A stretch of 64,000 bases of DNA. Source: Kosakonia oryzendophytica (GTDB lineage Bacteria > Pseudomonadota > Gammaproteobacteria > Enterobacterales > Enterobacteriaceae). Shown piece after piece: positions 36,380-45,515 of this stretch. A model generated the notes under the pieces. The model was given only the letters and a program-made list of their open reading frames with translations, did not search any database and had not been told where the DNA came from. The translations under genes and the position numbers were made by a program. Positions within the stretch are counted from its first letter, which is position 1, and each line of letters opens with the position of its first letter. The stretch covers positions 316,596-380,595 of the forward strand of contig NZ_FMAY01000002.1 of the NCBI RefSeq assembly GCF_900094925.1. The letters are read 5' to 3'.

Positions 36380-36418
36380 CGTCACTGCGCATATGCGACT
36401 CGTCATTGCGCATAGCGA
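36380..36418 (+). promoter_or_regulatory. tandem direct repeat, probable AraC-regulator site before the receptor gene
   Basis: CGTCACTGCGCATATGCGA (36380-36398) is repeated as CGTCATTGCGCATAGCGA (36401-36418), a spacing of 21 bp, two helical turns. This is how AraC-type activators bind beside the -35 element. The site lies 62-100 bp upstream of the receptor start and just before the Fur-like sequence. Confidence 0.65.
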
Positions 36419-36434
36419 GGATGGAATCCAAAAA

Positions 36435-36453
36435 GGTAATAATTCTTATTTAC
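36435..36453. promoter_or_regulatory. weak Fur-box-like site before the receptor gene
   Basis: GGTAATAATTCTTATTTAC agrees with the Fur consensus at 12 of 19 positions and lies between the direct repeats and the receptor ribosome site (GGAG). Confidence 0.4.
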
Positions 36454-36479
36454 AATAATAACGGCTTCTGGAGATTTTC

Positions 36480-38570
36480 ATGTTCGCAAAAACGCGACTG
36501 GCGTTGATGATTGGCTGTATCACAGGTGGAATGAGCGGGTTGGCGGCGGCGGAAACCGCAGCCACCCAGGATACTGTGGTGGTGACTTCGCAAATGCAGA
36601 GTGGCGCAACCAAGCTGGAAACGCCGGATATCGAAACGCCGCAGGCGGTTTCCATCGTGACGCGCCAGCAGTATGAAGAGCAGGGTGCTATTAACGTTCG
36701 CCAGGCAGTCAGCTACACGCCGGGCGTTTACAGCAACCAGATCGGCGCATCGAACCGTTTTGACTATATTGTGCTGCGTGGCTTCTCCGATGGCAGTCTG
36801 GATAATATCTATCTCGACGGTCTGAAGATGATGGGCGATAGCAATTCGCACAGTTCTCTGGTCATTGATCCCTGGTTCCTCGATAGCGTTGAAGTGGTGC
36901 GTGGCCCGGCATCGGTGCTTTATGGGCGCTCTTCGCCAGGCGGCATTGTGGCGCTGAACTCCCGTAAACCGTCGTTTGACCCCGGCGGTGAAGTTAAACT
37001 GTTTGCCGGTAACAATAACCAGCGCGGTGCCGCGTTTGATGTGACCGGCCCGGTGGATGACAACGACCGCGTGGCGGTACGTTTAACCGGCATGACGCGC
37101 TATGCGGACTCCCAGTTTGATCACCTGAAAGAGCAGCGTTACGCCATCGCGCCCAGCCTGACATGGCGTATTACCGACAACACGCGTCTTGAACTGATGG
37201 CCTATCTGCATCGCGACCCCGAGGGCGGTAGCCACTCTGGCCTGCCTTATGAAGGCACAGTGGTTTCCCATGCCGGGCAGAAAATTTCTAATACCTTCTT
37301 CGAAGGGGAAGACAAATACGATAAGTATGATCGCCGGGAAAATATGGTTGGTTACAACGTCGAACATGCGTTCGACAGTGGCTGGTCCGTTCGCCAGAAA
37401 CTGCGTTACCTCCGTACCAATGTCGATTTGAACCAGGTGTATGCCGCAGGCTGGCTAAACGACAGCGAACTGAATCGCGGCTATTCCGGCTCTGATGAAT
37501 CGCTTTCGGCCATCACCCTGGATAACCAGATCGATGGCAGCATCGACACTGGCATGATCAACCACCGCGTGCTTTTGGGCGTCGATTATCAGCGTCGCAA
37601 TAATGATGTTACGGCCTCTTACGGCAGTTTCCCGGCGATCGATGCCTTCAGCCCGGTCTATGGTGCCGATCCGTTGTCGATCATGGTCTACAGCCGCGAA
37701 AAGCATAAGCTGGAGCAAACCGGGATCTACGTGCAGGATCAAATGTCGCTGGACAGATGGCGGCTGACGCTGGGTGGTCGTCACGATCAGGTGAAGATCA
37801 CGAACGTCAATAAGATCAATGACAGCAGCGATACGCTGGATCAAAACCACGTCAGTAGCCGTGCCGCGCTGATGTATCTGTTCGATAGCGGTTTTGCGCC
37901 GTACGTCAGCTACTCCACTGCGTTTACGCCAACCAGCTTTACTGATGAGTACGGCAAGATCCTCAAGCCGATGAAAGGGAAGCAGTGGGAGGCGGGGCTG
38001 AAGTTCCAGCCGGAAGGATCGCAGACGATGTACAGCGCATCGGTGTATCGGATTAATCAGGAAAATATTGCCACCAAAGTGGAGCCAACCGATCCGTATC
38101 GCTCGATTGGTGAAATCGAGTCTGAAGGTCTTGAACTGGAAGCGGTGGGGCAGTTGACGGATAACCTGAGATTGCAGGCGTCTTATACCTACAATGATAT
38201 TCGCTACACCAGGAGCAGCGCGGAAGAGCAGGGCAAACGCGCCGTTTACGCGCCGCGCAATCAGGCCAGCGCCTGGCTGAGCTACGATGTGAAAACCGGC
38301 CCGTTAAAAGGTCTGACGGTGGGTTCCGGCGCGCGTTATGTGAATGGCATGACGTCCGATCGCCAGAATACGCACACGCTGCCTTCCTATACGCTGGTAG
38401 ACATGGCAGTGGGTTACGATCTGGCGCAGGTGGGTCTGAAAGGATTGAGCGCGCAGGTCACAGTCAATAACCTGACGGACAAACGCTATATTGCCGCCTG
38501 TAATTCCCTCTCTTACTGCTATTTTGGCGCCGAGCGCAACATTGTGGGCAGTCTTTCCTACGCGTTTTGA
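36480..38570 (+). CDS. TonB-dependent ferric hydroxamate receptor (FhuA/FoxA type)
   Basis: 696 residues. Signal peptide MFAKTRLALMIGCITGGMSG with cleavage near LAAA, TonB box DTVVVTS (31-37), plug with VEVVRGPASVLYGRSSPGGIVALNSRKP, and a barrel ending CNSLSYCYFGAERNIVG and terminal aromatic YAF. The CxxxxYCYxGAER ending is typical of FhuA, FoxA and relatives, which take up ferrichrome or ferrioxamine. Directly behind an AraC regulator with Fur- and AraC-type sites between them. Ligand inferred from the subgroup. Confidence 0.9.
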   Translation: MFAKTRLALMIGCITGGMSGLAAAETAATQDTVVVTSQMQSGATKLETPDIETPQAVSIVTRQQYEEQGAINVRQAVSYTPGVYSNQIGASNRFDYIVLRGFSDGSLDNIYLDGLKMMGDSNSHSSLVIDPWFLDSVEVVRGPASVLYGRSSPGGIVALNSRKPSFDPGGEVKLFAGNNNQRGAAFDVTGPVDDNDRVAVRLTGMTRYADSQFDHLKEQRYAIAPSLTWRITDNTRLELMAYLHRDPEGGSHSGLPYEGTVVSHAGQKISNTFFEGEDKYDKYDRRENMVGYNVEHAFDSGWSVRQKLRYLRTNVDLNQVYAAGWLNDSELNRGYSGSDESLSAITLDNQIDGSIDTGMINHRVLLGVDYQRRNNDVTASYGSFPAIDAFSPVYGADPLSIMVYSREKHKLEQTGIYVQDQMSLDRWRLTLGGRHDQVKITNVNKINDSSDTLDQNHVSSRAALMYLFDSGFAPYVSYSTAFTPTSFTDEYGKILKPMKGKQWEAGLKFQPEGSQTMYSASVYRINQENIATKVEPTDPYRSIGEIESEGLELEAVGQLTDNLRLQASYTYNDIRYTRSSAEEQGKRAVYAPRNQASAWLSYDVKTGPLKGLTVGSGARYVNGMTSDRQNTHTLPSYTLVDMAVGYDLAQVGLKGLSAQVTVNNLTDKRYIAACNSLSYCYFGAERNIVGSLSYAF

Positions 38571-38580
38571 TACTTCTGCA

Positions 38581-38603
38581 GCCCGGTTTGCTACCGGGCT
38601 TTT
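38581..38603 (+). terminator. Rho-independent terminator of the receptor gene
   Basis: GCCCGGT (38581-38587) pairs with ACCGGGC (38593-38599), 5-base loop, followed by TTTT. It begins 11 bp behind the receptor stop codon. Confidence 0.9.
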
Positions 38604-38813
38604 CACAATCCGTTATTTTCTGCAGGCATGCTGCTTTCGGTAATATCGATTTTGAACGCCGATTTGTGATTTAAAAAAATAAAATAAGAATATAAGCGAC
38701 ACAAATTAAGGTCGACTTAACTAGTTTAATTTATTAATTTGCTTAACGATTTCTTAGTAAAAATCATCTATAATTCCCACACTGCGAATCGCTAACCTTG
38801 AAGAATATTTGCC

Positions 38814-39812
38814 ATGGTTAATCGCCTTTTATTTGGTGGCCTTTTAATTTTATTAAACCTGTATGCCTGCAGCGCATGGGCGGTGAACTGCAGGCGTGCG
38901 GCAACACCACTGGAAAATACGATTTGCAATAATGACAATCTGCGCTGGCTCGACCAAACGCTGGATACTATCTATCGTTCAAGGTTGGATCATGACGATA
39001 CCCGTTCAATACGCCAGCAATATGCTGCGTGGGAAGCCTCCCTGCAAACTTGCACAACGGATAACTGCATCCGCCGCGCTTATTACAAAGGCATCAATAT
39101 GGTGTCAGACGTGAAAACGGATTTTACGTGGCAAGGGCAGTGGTGGAATATGCTCGCGCCCCATATGAGCGGCAGTGTGCTTCAGTTTAGCCGCAGCAGT
39201 GAATGGAGTATCGACACGGACATCCGCGTATGGGCCGGGGTTAACCGGCAAGAATTTACTGCTGAGGCACGTAAAGTCTACGGTATGGTACTGGTTGAAA
39301 ATATTCACGATGTCAGCGACTGCTTAATCTTGATCATTCCCAAGCAGGATGGCGCTTTGCAGGTACACAGCAATGCAGAGTGGGGATGTCGACTCATTAT
39401 GCCCAACGGTGCGTTTATTGATGGGGTGTATCAGCCCGCAGAGAAGGATCCGCGTCCATCAGCGACGCTCTACTCGTTGGGGGTTCTCCCCACGGACGCG
39501 CTGGACCAGAAATTCCGTGCGCTGGTCGGGGAGGATTATCAGCAGTTTGTGGATACAGCCAATGTGTTTATCTACGAAAACGACCGGGACAATATGGGGG
39601 CGACGGTCGTCTCGATGTGGCTGCGCGGTGCGGCCAACCGACAAACCGCCATGATTATCTACACGCCACAGGGTGATATCTGGGCTGCACGCTTGTTTCC
39701 CCCTGCGCGACCGGGTGGAAAATTGCAACTGCATTACTTCACCACGCGGGAGGATAAAACTCAGGTGCCGCGTACACTGGATATCTGGAAAGAACGTTAT
39801 CAGGATGAGTAA
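38814..39812 (+). CDS. secreted protein with LprI/DUF1311-like N-terminal domain
   Basis: 332 residues with a signal peptide (LLFGGLLILLNLYACSAWA). The next 70 residues, NCRRAATPLENTICNNDNLRWLD and RQQYAAWEASLQTCTTDNCIRRAY, have the cysteine and A.ExxIC..xxL..LD pattern of the lysozyme-inhibitor LprI/DUF1311 domain. The remaining 230 residues are unrecognised. Probably periplasmic. A TATAAT hexamer at 38769-38774 lies 40 bp upstream. Preceded by about 200 bp of AT-rich sequence. Confidence 0.7.
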   Translation: MVNRLLFGGLLILLNLYACSAWAVNCRRAATPLENTICNNDNLRWLDQTLDTIYRSRLDHDDTRSIRQQYAAWEASLQTCTTDNCIRRAYYKGINMVSDVKTDFTWQGQWWNMLAPHMSGSVLQFSRSSEWSIDTDIRVWAGVNRQEFTAEARKVYGMVLVENIHDVSDCLILIIPKQDGALQVHSNAEWGCRLIMPNGAFIDGVYQPAEKDPRPSATLYSLGVLPTDALDQKFRALVGEDYQQFVDTANVFIYENDRDNMGATVVSMWLRGAANRQTAMIIYTPQGDIWAARLFPPARPGGKLQLHYFTTREDKTQVPRTLDIWKERYQDE

Positions 39813-39817
39813 AACGC

Positions 39818-39835
39818 AGGGCGGCGCACCGCCCT
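39818..39835. terminator. hairpin between convergent genes
   Basis: AGGGCGG-CGCA-CCGCCCT, a 7-bp GC-rich stem in the 28-bp gap between the LprI-like gene and murP. No clear T run on either side. Confidence 0.5.
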
Positions 39836-39840
39836 GGCGA

Positions 39841-41283
39841 TCAGTTCAAGTCCACTGCTTTGTGACCAAAGAACCAGGTGACGACAAAACCGCACACATA
39901 CGAAACCGCCACGCCGGCTGCGTAGACCGCCATACCGGCGTAGATCCCCTGAGCCGACGTCATTAGCGGCAGGGCGACCAGACCGGACGGGCCAAACACA
40001 GTATTGAGGCCCACCGGCAACCCCAGCCATGCCACCAGGCCAATAAAGAAACCGCCGCATGCGCCACCAATACAGGCAGTAATGAACGGCTTAACACGCG
40101 GTAGCGTGACGGCGTAAATCAACGGTTCGCCAACGCCCAGAATGCCGGGAATGATCGCACCACGGATCTGGTTGCGGATAACAGAATGCGGCGGTGAACG
40201 GAAATAGAGCGCAAGCGCTGCGCCGACCTGACCACCCCCCGCCATAGCCAGGATCGGGAACAATGCGTTAAAGCCTTGCGCATCCATGAGCGCAAAATAG
40301 ACCGGAATAAAGCCCTGATGTACGCCAAAAACCACGGCAATCAGGAACAGACCAGCCAGCACCGCACAGCCAAACGGGTTACCGTTCAGGTGCAGAAACA
40401 ACCACGACATGCCCTTAAACAACTCACCGCCAATCGGCATTATCACTGTAAAGGCCAGCGCCCCGGTAATCAGCAGCGTCAGTAATGAGGTGAGGATCAT
40501 GTCGAGGTTATCCGGCACGATTTTGCGTATTTGCCGTTCAATCCACGCGCCGAGGATGGCGGCGATCAAGACGCCAATAATATTGCCGCGCGGATCGATA
40601 CTCATACCGAAGAAGTTATCGATACCGGAGAAATACCCGCTGGTGGCCTGCGGGTTATAACCGAGTACAAACAGTGCAGCGATGATCGCGCCGTTAACGC
40701 CGCTGCCACCAAAGGCTTTCTGCGCGTTATAACCAATCAGGATCGGCAAAAATGTGAACAAGCCTTTGCCGAATATTTTCATATACCCCACCAGATGGCT
40801 GAGGGTTGCGCTCTTTTGCGCCGCGCCGCTCAGCAGACTTTGCTCGATTAATGTGGCCACACCGAGCAGCATCCCGGCGGCGATAAAACCGGGGATCAGG
40901 GGGGTGAAAATCGTGGCGAATTTCGACAGGAACTGATGTACCGCGCTGGTCTGTTTTGCTTTCATCTGCTGTTTGGTGTCGCGCGCAACGCTTTGCAGTG
41001 TTGCGGCTTCGGCGGGGGCGTGTTCATGTCCAAGCAGCGTATTCAGGGTGTCTGCGGCGGTTTGTGCTTTCCCCGGACCGACAATAATTTGTAATTGATC
41101 ATCACTGTTCACTACACCCAACACACCTGGCAGGGCTTTAAGGCTTTCATAGTCAACCTGCTCTTCATTGTTTAATGTCAGACGCAACCGTGTCATACAG
41201 TTGCCGCAGGTTTTAATGTTGTCTCTACCGCCGACCAACTCCACGATGTTCGCTATAAGCTGTCCCGTGATTTTCACCATCAC
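39841..41283 (-). CDS. murP: PTS EIIBC component for N-acetylmuramic acid (MurP)
   Basis: 480 residues. The EIIB domain at the N-terminus carries the phosphorylated cysteine in [10 protein letters not shown] (near residue 29 of the frame), followed by a linker and an EIIC domain of the glucose/sucrose class with about ten spans and the motif [18 protein letters not shown]. MurP imports and phosphorylates MurNAc, using the Crr EIIA. It overlaps murQ by 4 bp, which supports the substrate. Confidence 0.88.
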   Translation of the reverse strand: MMVKITGQLIANIVELVGGRDNIKTCGNCMTRLRLTLNNEEQVDYESLKALPGVLGVVNSDDQLQIIVGPGKAQTAADTLNTLLGHEHAPAEAATLQSVARDTKQQMKAKQTSAVHQFLSKFATIFTPLIPGFIAAGMLLGVATLIEQSLLSGAAQKSATLSHLVGYMKIFGKGLFTFLPILIGYNAQKAFGGSGVNGAIIAALFVLGYNPQATSGYFSGIDNFFGMSIDPRGNIIGVLIAAILGAWIERQIRKIVPDNLDMILTSLLTLLITGALAFTVIMPIGGELFKGMSWLFLHLNGNPFGCAVLAGLFLIAVVFGVHQGFIPVYFALMDAQGFNALFPILAMAGGGQVGAALALYFRSPPHSVIRNQIRGAIIPGILGVGEPLIYAVTLPRVKPFITACIGGACGGFFIGLVAWLGLPVGLNTVFGPSGLVALPLMTSAQGIYAGMAVYAAGVAVSYVCGFVVTWFFGHKAVDLN

Positions 41284-42191
41284 TTTATCCCCGCATTAAC
41301 CAGTGCCTGGCGGATAAAACCGCCGTTATCCTGGAGCAATTGTGTTGCTTGCGTAGCGCTGAGCTGGCCCAGAACCATGACGATCGCTGTTTTACAGTGG
41401 CCCTCACACGCTTTCAGCGCCAGAGAGGCCGTGTCTGCATCGCAGCCCGTTGCTTCCATCACAATATTGATCTGGCGTTGCACCAGCTTCAGGTTGGTGG
41501 CTTCCACATCGACCATCAGATTGCCGTAGACTTTACCGCTGCGGATCATGGCGCCGGTGGTGAGCATATTGAGCACCATTTTTTGTGCGGTGCCGGCTTT
41601 CATGCGCGAAGAGCCTGTGACTACCTCAGGGCCGACAATGGGTACAATGGCGATGTCGGCGATGCGGGCCATTTCGCTACCGTCATTGCAGGTCAGGGCG
41701 ACCGTGGTTGCCGCAAGGCTTTTCGCATACTGCATGGCGGCGATCACATACGGTGTGCGGCCACTGGCGGCAATGCCAACCAGTACGTCATGTGCGTTGA
41801 AATTAAGCGCTTTCAGGTCATCGACGCCGAGTGTCAGACTGTCTTCAGCGTTTTCTACCGCCTGCAAAATGGCGCGATGCCCCCCGGCAATTAACCCTAC
41901 CACTTGCTCACGCGGGGTGCCGTAGGTGGGGGGACATTCGCTGGCATCAAGGATCCCCAGCCGACCGGAAGTGCCTGCGCCACAGTAGATTAAGCGCCCG
42001 CCTTTGCGAAATGCCCCGACTATGGCATCGACCGCCCGGGTGATTGCCGGGATCACCTTTTCCACCGCCAGTGCCACTTTTTGGTCTTCAGCGTTGATTA
42101 CCTTCAGCATCTCTTCGGTGGAGAGCATGTCAATATGGGCGCTCGCAGCGTTGCGACCTTCGGTGGTCAGTTTGGATAGATCAATGTTCAT
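41280..42191 (-). CDS. murQ: N-acetylmuramic acid 6-phosphate etherase MurQ
   Basis: 303 residues from ATG 42191 ([14 protein letters not shown], the normal MurQ start); the frame is open to 42302 but that extension is not part of the family. SIS domain with [23 protein letters not shown] and the catalytic glutamate region. It cleaves the lactyl ether of MurNAc-6-phosphate to GlcNAc-6-phosphate in cell-wall recycling. Unlike E. coli there is no murR gene next to it. Confidence 0.94.
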   Translation of the reverse strand: MNIDLSKLTTEGRNAASAHIDMLSTEEMLKVINAEDQKVALAVEKVIPAITRAVDAIVGAFRKGGRLIYCGAGTSGRLGILDASECPPTYGTPREQVVGLIAGGHRAILQAVENAEDSLTLGVDDLKALNFNAHDVLVGIAASGRTPYVIAAMQYAKSLAATTVALTCNDGSEMARIADIAIVPIVGPEVVTGSSRMKAGTAQKMVLNMLTTGAMIRSGKVYGNLMVDVEATNLKLVQRQINIVMEATGCDADTASLALKACEGHCKTAIVMVLGQLSATQATQLLQDNGGFIRQALVNAGIK

Positions 42192-42473
42192 CAACGTCTC
42201 ACTTAACTTTTCAGTGTGTACTTTGCCTGCCGCACTAATGGTGGCGCTGTATAAGGAATAATATATTATTAATAAGGATAAAAATAAGAATAATTTATTC
42301 AATCAGGCGGGTCAGCGCACTAAGTGTGATGGCGGTCAAATCATGTCTACGTAAAGGGCCGACAGAGTCGTACGGGAGGCCTGTGGCAGTGCGCGTTTTT
42401 CCTTCTGAGCTGTCAGCAATGCACAGATAAGAAATTTATTAAATGATTATGTGTAATGGATGATTTTTTAAGT

Positions 42474-42494
42474 ATCCATATGTTTTATATGGAT
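42474..42494. repeat. perfect inverted repeat
   Basis: ATCCATAT and ATATGGAT, 8-base arms around GTTTT. Located 24 bp upstream of the promoter-like sequence at 42518. Either a regulator site or an AT-rich cruciform. Confidence 0.5.
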
Positions 42495-42517
42495 TAATAT
42501 TTTAATATTTAAGATTA

Positions 42518-42547
42518 TTAAGACATTTTTTTCTCGAGCGGTATAAT
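42518..42547 (+). promoter_or_regulatory. sigma-70-type promoter upstream of the sigma-54 activator
   Basis: Perfect TATAAT at 42542-42547 with TTAAGA at 42518-42523 (18-bp spacing, four of six matches to the -35 consensus). Transcription would begin near 42554, about 100 bp before the coding region. Confidence 0.55.
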
Positions 42548-42575
42548 TCGTCGTGCTGAGATATAAGTCTTTTTT

Positions 42576-42627
42576 GCCCTATTCTGACTGACGGATAAAA
42601 CGTCTGGCATGATAGGGCCTTTTTTTA
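42576..42627 (+). terminator. terminator-like hairpin in the leader of the sigma-54 activator
   Basis: GCCCTAT (42576-42582) and ATAGGGC (42612-42618) close a stem that encloses a second small hairpin (GACG-GATAAAA-CGTC), followed by C and eight T residues. Together with the promoter at 42518 it would give a short RNA of about 70 bases or an attenuated leader. Confidence 0.65.
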
Positions 42628-42655
42628 TATTTAACAGTTTCCTTGGTAAGTGCTA

Positions 42656-43642
42656 ATGACGCATTTTATTGATTATGGCGGAAGTAAAGGGAATATATTT
42701 ATTACTCACTCGGTTGCCAGCGAAAATGTTTTTTCATTAGCCCGCCGTCTTGCCAAATATCCAGTCCCGGTGTTGATTAGTGGTGAAACCGGAACCGGCA
42801 AAGAGTGCGTGGCCCGGTATATTCACGACAATGCTTATGCGCATGATGCACCTTATGTAGGCGTCAATTGTGCCGCCATCCCGGAAAATCTGCTGGAGGC
42901 GATGTTATTTGGCTATGAAAAAGGTGCCTTTACCGGGGCTGTGACCAGCCTTCCGGGAAAGTTTGAGCAAGCAAACGGCGGTACGTTGTTACTGGATGAA
43001 ATCGGCGATATGTCGCCAGCGATGCAGGCAAAACTGCTGCGTGTCTTGCAGGAACAGGAGGTAGAACGACTCGGGAGTCGTCAATGCTTGCCGTTGAATA
43101 TCCGCCTGATTGCGGCGACGAATAAAGATCTTCAGCGTGAAGTGGACGCAGGGCGTTTTCGCCAGGATCTGTTTTACCGCATTGCGGTGGTGCCGATCCA
43201 CATTCCCCCGTTGCGGAGTCGCCCACAGGATATTCTGCCGATTGCCCGGTTTCTGCTGAACAAGTATCAGTCCTGTTTCCTACGAAGGGTAAGTCTGAGT
43301 GATGAAGCCTGTCGGGCACTGCTGAATCATGACTGGCCTGGCAATATCCGCGAGCTGGAAAACGTGGTGAAGCGCGGTGTGATCCTTGCAGACGGCGACG
43401 AGATCAACGCCGCCGATCTGGGGCTGCCGACGCCCCACTCGCAGGCGAAACCGGGCGAAGCCATGATTTCTGATGTACGCCGGCACGGGCGCAATGCGGA
43501 GTATGACTACATCAGTGAAGTACTCAGGCAGCATCAGGGAAACAAAACCAAAACGGCTGCCGTTCTTGGCATTACTCCCCGTGCTCTGCGTTACCGCCTG
43601 GCGTCGATGCGTGAAAAAGGCTCAGATACATCGGGAAGGTAA
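42656..43642 (+). CDS. sigma-54-dependent activator without N-terminal sensory domain (LafK/FleQ-like)
   Basis: 328 residues from ATG 42656; a GTG two codons earlier is also possible. The AAA+ domain starts almost at the N-terminus: Walker A GETGTGKE (43-50), the sigma-54 contact loop GAFTGA (90-95), Walker B LLLDEIGD, and R-finger region. A Fis-type helix-turn-helix ends the protein (NKTKTAAVLGITPRALRYRL). A receiver or other sensing domain is missing, as in some flagellar master regulators. It shares the region with a FliA-like sigma factor that has a sigma-54 promoter, its likely target. Naming as LafK is inference. Confidence 0.85.
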   Translation: MTHFIDYGGSKGNIFITHSVASENVFSLARRLAKYPVPVLISGETGTGKECVARYIHDNAYAHDAPYVGVNCAAIPENLLEAMLFGYEKGAFTGAVTSLPGKFEQANGGTLLLDEIGDMSPAMQAKLLRVLQEQEVERLGSRQCLPLNIRLIAATNKDLQREVDAGRFRQDLFYRIAVVPIHIPPLRSRPQDILPIARFLLNKYQSCFLRRVSLSDEACRALLNHDWPGNIRELENVVKRGVILADGDEINAADLGLPTPHSQAKPGEAMISDVRRHGRNAEYDYISEVLRQHQGNKTKTAAVLGITPRALRYRLASMREKGSDTSGR

Positions 43643-43794
43643 TCCGCAACATGGACCCATCGCGGATATATCAATGTGTATTGCCTGGCGCTTTTTTTCT
43701 TTCTGTGTTTTGCCAGAAATAACAGTGAAACATACGGCACAATTATGGGCGTAAAAAAACTGGGAATCTGCGCTATCTGTTCATTGAACGTACG

Positions 43795-44265
43795 TTATCT
43801 GGCATCCAGCGGGTAGAGGAAAATGAGACCGTTTTGCATACTCACCAATGGGACGTTATCCGCCTCGTATTGCTGTATCCAGAAACCGCTGTGGGTTAGT
43901 AAATCCACATTCCCATTAATCATGCGGCTATTCTGTGATGACATAAAATAGATAGGTGAGTAGCTGAAATAATAGGTTTGACCCTGTTGTCTGGTTCGCA
44001 CAAAATTCCCTTTCAGGACGAACTGATTGTCATCAGGGCTGGTGATATTGCTCTGTATGGTATTTCCCTTCGTAGTCATGTGCGAGTCGTATAACTCCTT
44101 TTGGCGCAGCATCAGGTCATAGAAGCCAAACTGCGTAACTTCATCGACGTTTTGCTGTATGACCGCATTGGCGCGGTGTAATTGCGTGCCTGATAGTGCA
44201 GCGAGAAGGGCTGTCAATATCAGCGCAACAGACTGTTTACGGCGTTTTGCAGGGAACCATTTCAT
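43795..44265 (-). CDS. small membrane-anchored partner of the ToxR-like regulator
   Basis: 156 residues with one N-terminal membrane span (QSVALILTALLAALSG) and a periplasmic domain of about 125 residues with no recognised family. Its start overlaps the end of the ToxR-like gene by 29 bp, so the two are co-translated. The arrangement resembles ToxR/ToxS or TcpP/TcpH pairs, where the small protein protects or tunes the regulator. No sequence similarity to ToxS could be verified. Confidence 0.65.
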   Translation of the reverse strand: MKWFPAKRRKQSVALILTALLAALSGTQLHRANAVIQQNVDEVTQFGFYDLMLRQKELYDSHMTTKGNTIQSNITSPDDNQFVLKGNFVRTRQQGQTYYFSYSPIYFMSSQNSRMINGNVDLLTHSGFWIQQYEADNVPLVSMQNGLIFLYPLDAR

Positions 44266-45178
44266 TGAGCTTTCTCCGGGTTTCGCTGAGAATTAAGTTA
44301 TTAAGCAGGGTGGCATTGGATCGCGAATGGTAGATCTGCATCGCCAATACTTTCTGCTGACAGATGTTATACAGGCGCAGGGTGTAATTCAGCGTCTGGT
44401 TTTCATCGTTATAATAAACGCTCATGTGAATTGATTTTGATTTAAGTTGTTGATTTATAGTGTAGTAAGTATCCCTTAATCGCAGGAAGGTTGTCTGTTG
44501 GAGGGGCTGATCGTTCTCGTGCCCGGGGACGGTAAAGATGCGGATATTGCTGTAAATATTTTTCGCTATTTCCCGCACTTCCGGTGCTTCACTGCGGGGA
44601 ATAAAGGCGTAACCCAGTGCAGCGCTGCCCAGTGCAATAACCAGAAAAACCAGGACAACTTTCCATCGTTGTGCGCGTGACGGAAGCATCTGCGCCTCGC
44701 GTCGCACGGCAGGAGAAAGCGCATCAGGCAGCAGGGAATACGTATCCACCGGTTCATGTTCTATCGTATCCAAAGCCTCGTCGAACAGCACCTCTTCATC
44801 GTCCTGTGCGGGCAGCACATTGGTGAGATTGATCTCCTCTTCGTCTTTTTCCACCATCCGGCAATATTCCGCCTCCAGAACATATCCATGTTTCGGGATT
44901 GTGCGGATGATCCGTTGCTGCTTGCCGTCGTCCTCAAGTGCGGCGCGCAGTGCGTGAATGGCATTGGGCAGACTGTTATTGCCAATCACCCGGCGTTCCC
45001 AGACCAGCGTGGTCAGTTCCTCGCGCGTTAAAATTTTCCCGGCATTCTGTTGCAGGACATCAAGCAGTTTGAGCTGATAGGCACCCAGGCGTTTTCGTTC
45101 TCCGGTCACTAAATGAAGAATAGATCCTGACGGGACATCAATCAGCCAGTTATTTATTGCACAATAATGTTTATTCAT
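44237..45178 (-). CDS. ToxR/CadC-like transmembrane transcription regulator
   Basis: 313 residues. The N-terminal OmpR-type winged helix lies at about 8-105, with LTREELTTLVWERRVIGNNSLPNAIHALRAALEDDGKQ and the wing RTIPKHGYVL. An acidic linker follows, then a single membrane span at about 172-193 and a periplasmic domain of 120 residues with two cysteines. DNA binding is cytoplasmic and sensing periplasmic in this class. It is divergent from the FliA-like sigma gene across 403 bp. A transmembrane regulator of this sort accompanies some lateral-flagella loci, which may be its origin. Confidence 0.85.
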   Translation of the reverse strand: MNKHYCAINNWLIDVPSGSILHLVTGERKRLGAYQLKLLDVLQQNAGKILTREELTTLVWERRVIGNNSLPNAIHALRAALEDDGKQQRIIRTIPKHGYVLEAEYCRMVEKDEEEINLTNVLPAQDDEEVLFDEALDTIEHEPVDTYSLLPDALSPAVRREAQMLPSRAQRWKVVLVFLVIALGSAALGYAFIPRSEAPEVREIAKNIYSNIRIFTVPGHENDQPLQQTTFLRLRDTYYTINQQLKSKSIHMSVYYNDENQTLNYTLRLYNICQQKVLAMQIYHSRSNATLLNNLILSETRRKLNEMVPCKTP

Positions 45179-45515
45179 AAAATTGCATGGTGTTTTAACT
45201 GTCAGTCAGGGTTCGTCAGTACGATTGATGGTGGAGACCTGTCGGCATAAATAATGATTAATGCCGAAAGACGAATGGTTTTATTTCTCAATGCACTTAA
45301 GTGCTGTGTAACGAAATGCCGACACATGGTAAGCAGTTTAGTTTTTTCTTACTGTACATTTTTGCTCTCATTTCTTCCATAGCATGAATCGCAAAATATT
45401 TTTCGATAAACGTAGCGGCATTTTTGTTTCCGCAAAGATTTCCTTTCCGTGAATTTGTCGGAATTAAAACTTCCTCTTTTTTTCTTAATCTTTTGATTTT
45501 TAATATTTAAAACTC
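45179..45515. promoter_or_regulatory. control region between the ToxR-like and FliA-like genes, with repeated motif
   Basis: The 7-base motif ATGCCGA occurs at 45261-45267 and 45316-45322 and in reverse (TCGGCAT) at 45242-45248. The first two form an inverted repeat around 12 bases. All lie within 150 bp of the ToxR-like start codon and may be sites of that regulator. The rest is AT-rich with T runs. No gene seen. Confidence 0.5.

Larger units (their letters stand above)
42192..42655. other. AT-rich intergenic region between murQ and the sigma-54 activator
   Basis: 464 bp with no gene. It contains the murQ promoter (minus strand), the inverted repeat at 42474-42494, a promoter-like sequence at 42518-42547 and a terminator-like hairpin at 42576-42627. 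No flagellar gene remnants were recognised. Confidence 0.5.

Noticed and set aside
42605..42620. Possible sigma-54 promoter (TGGCATGATAGGGCCT) before the activator gene
   Set aside because: The -12 element lacks TTGC; the sequence is better explained as part of the terminator hairpin.
45248..45270. Possible sigma-28 promoter (TAAA ... GCCGAAAG)
   Set aside because: Spacing between TAAA and GCCG is 11 bases instead of about 15, so it does not fit the consensus.
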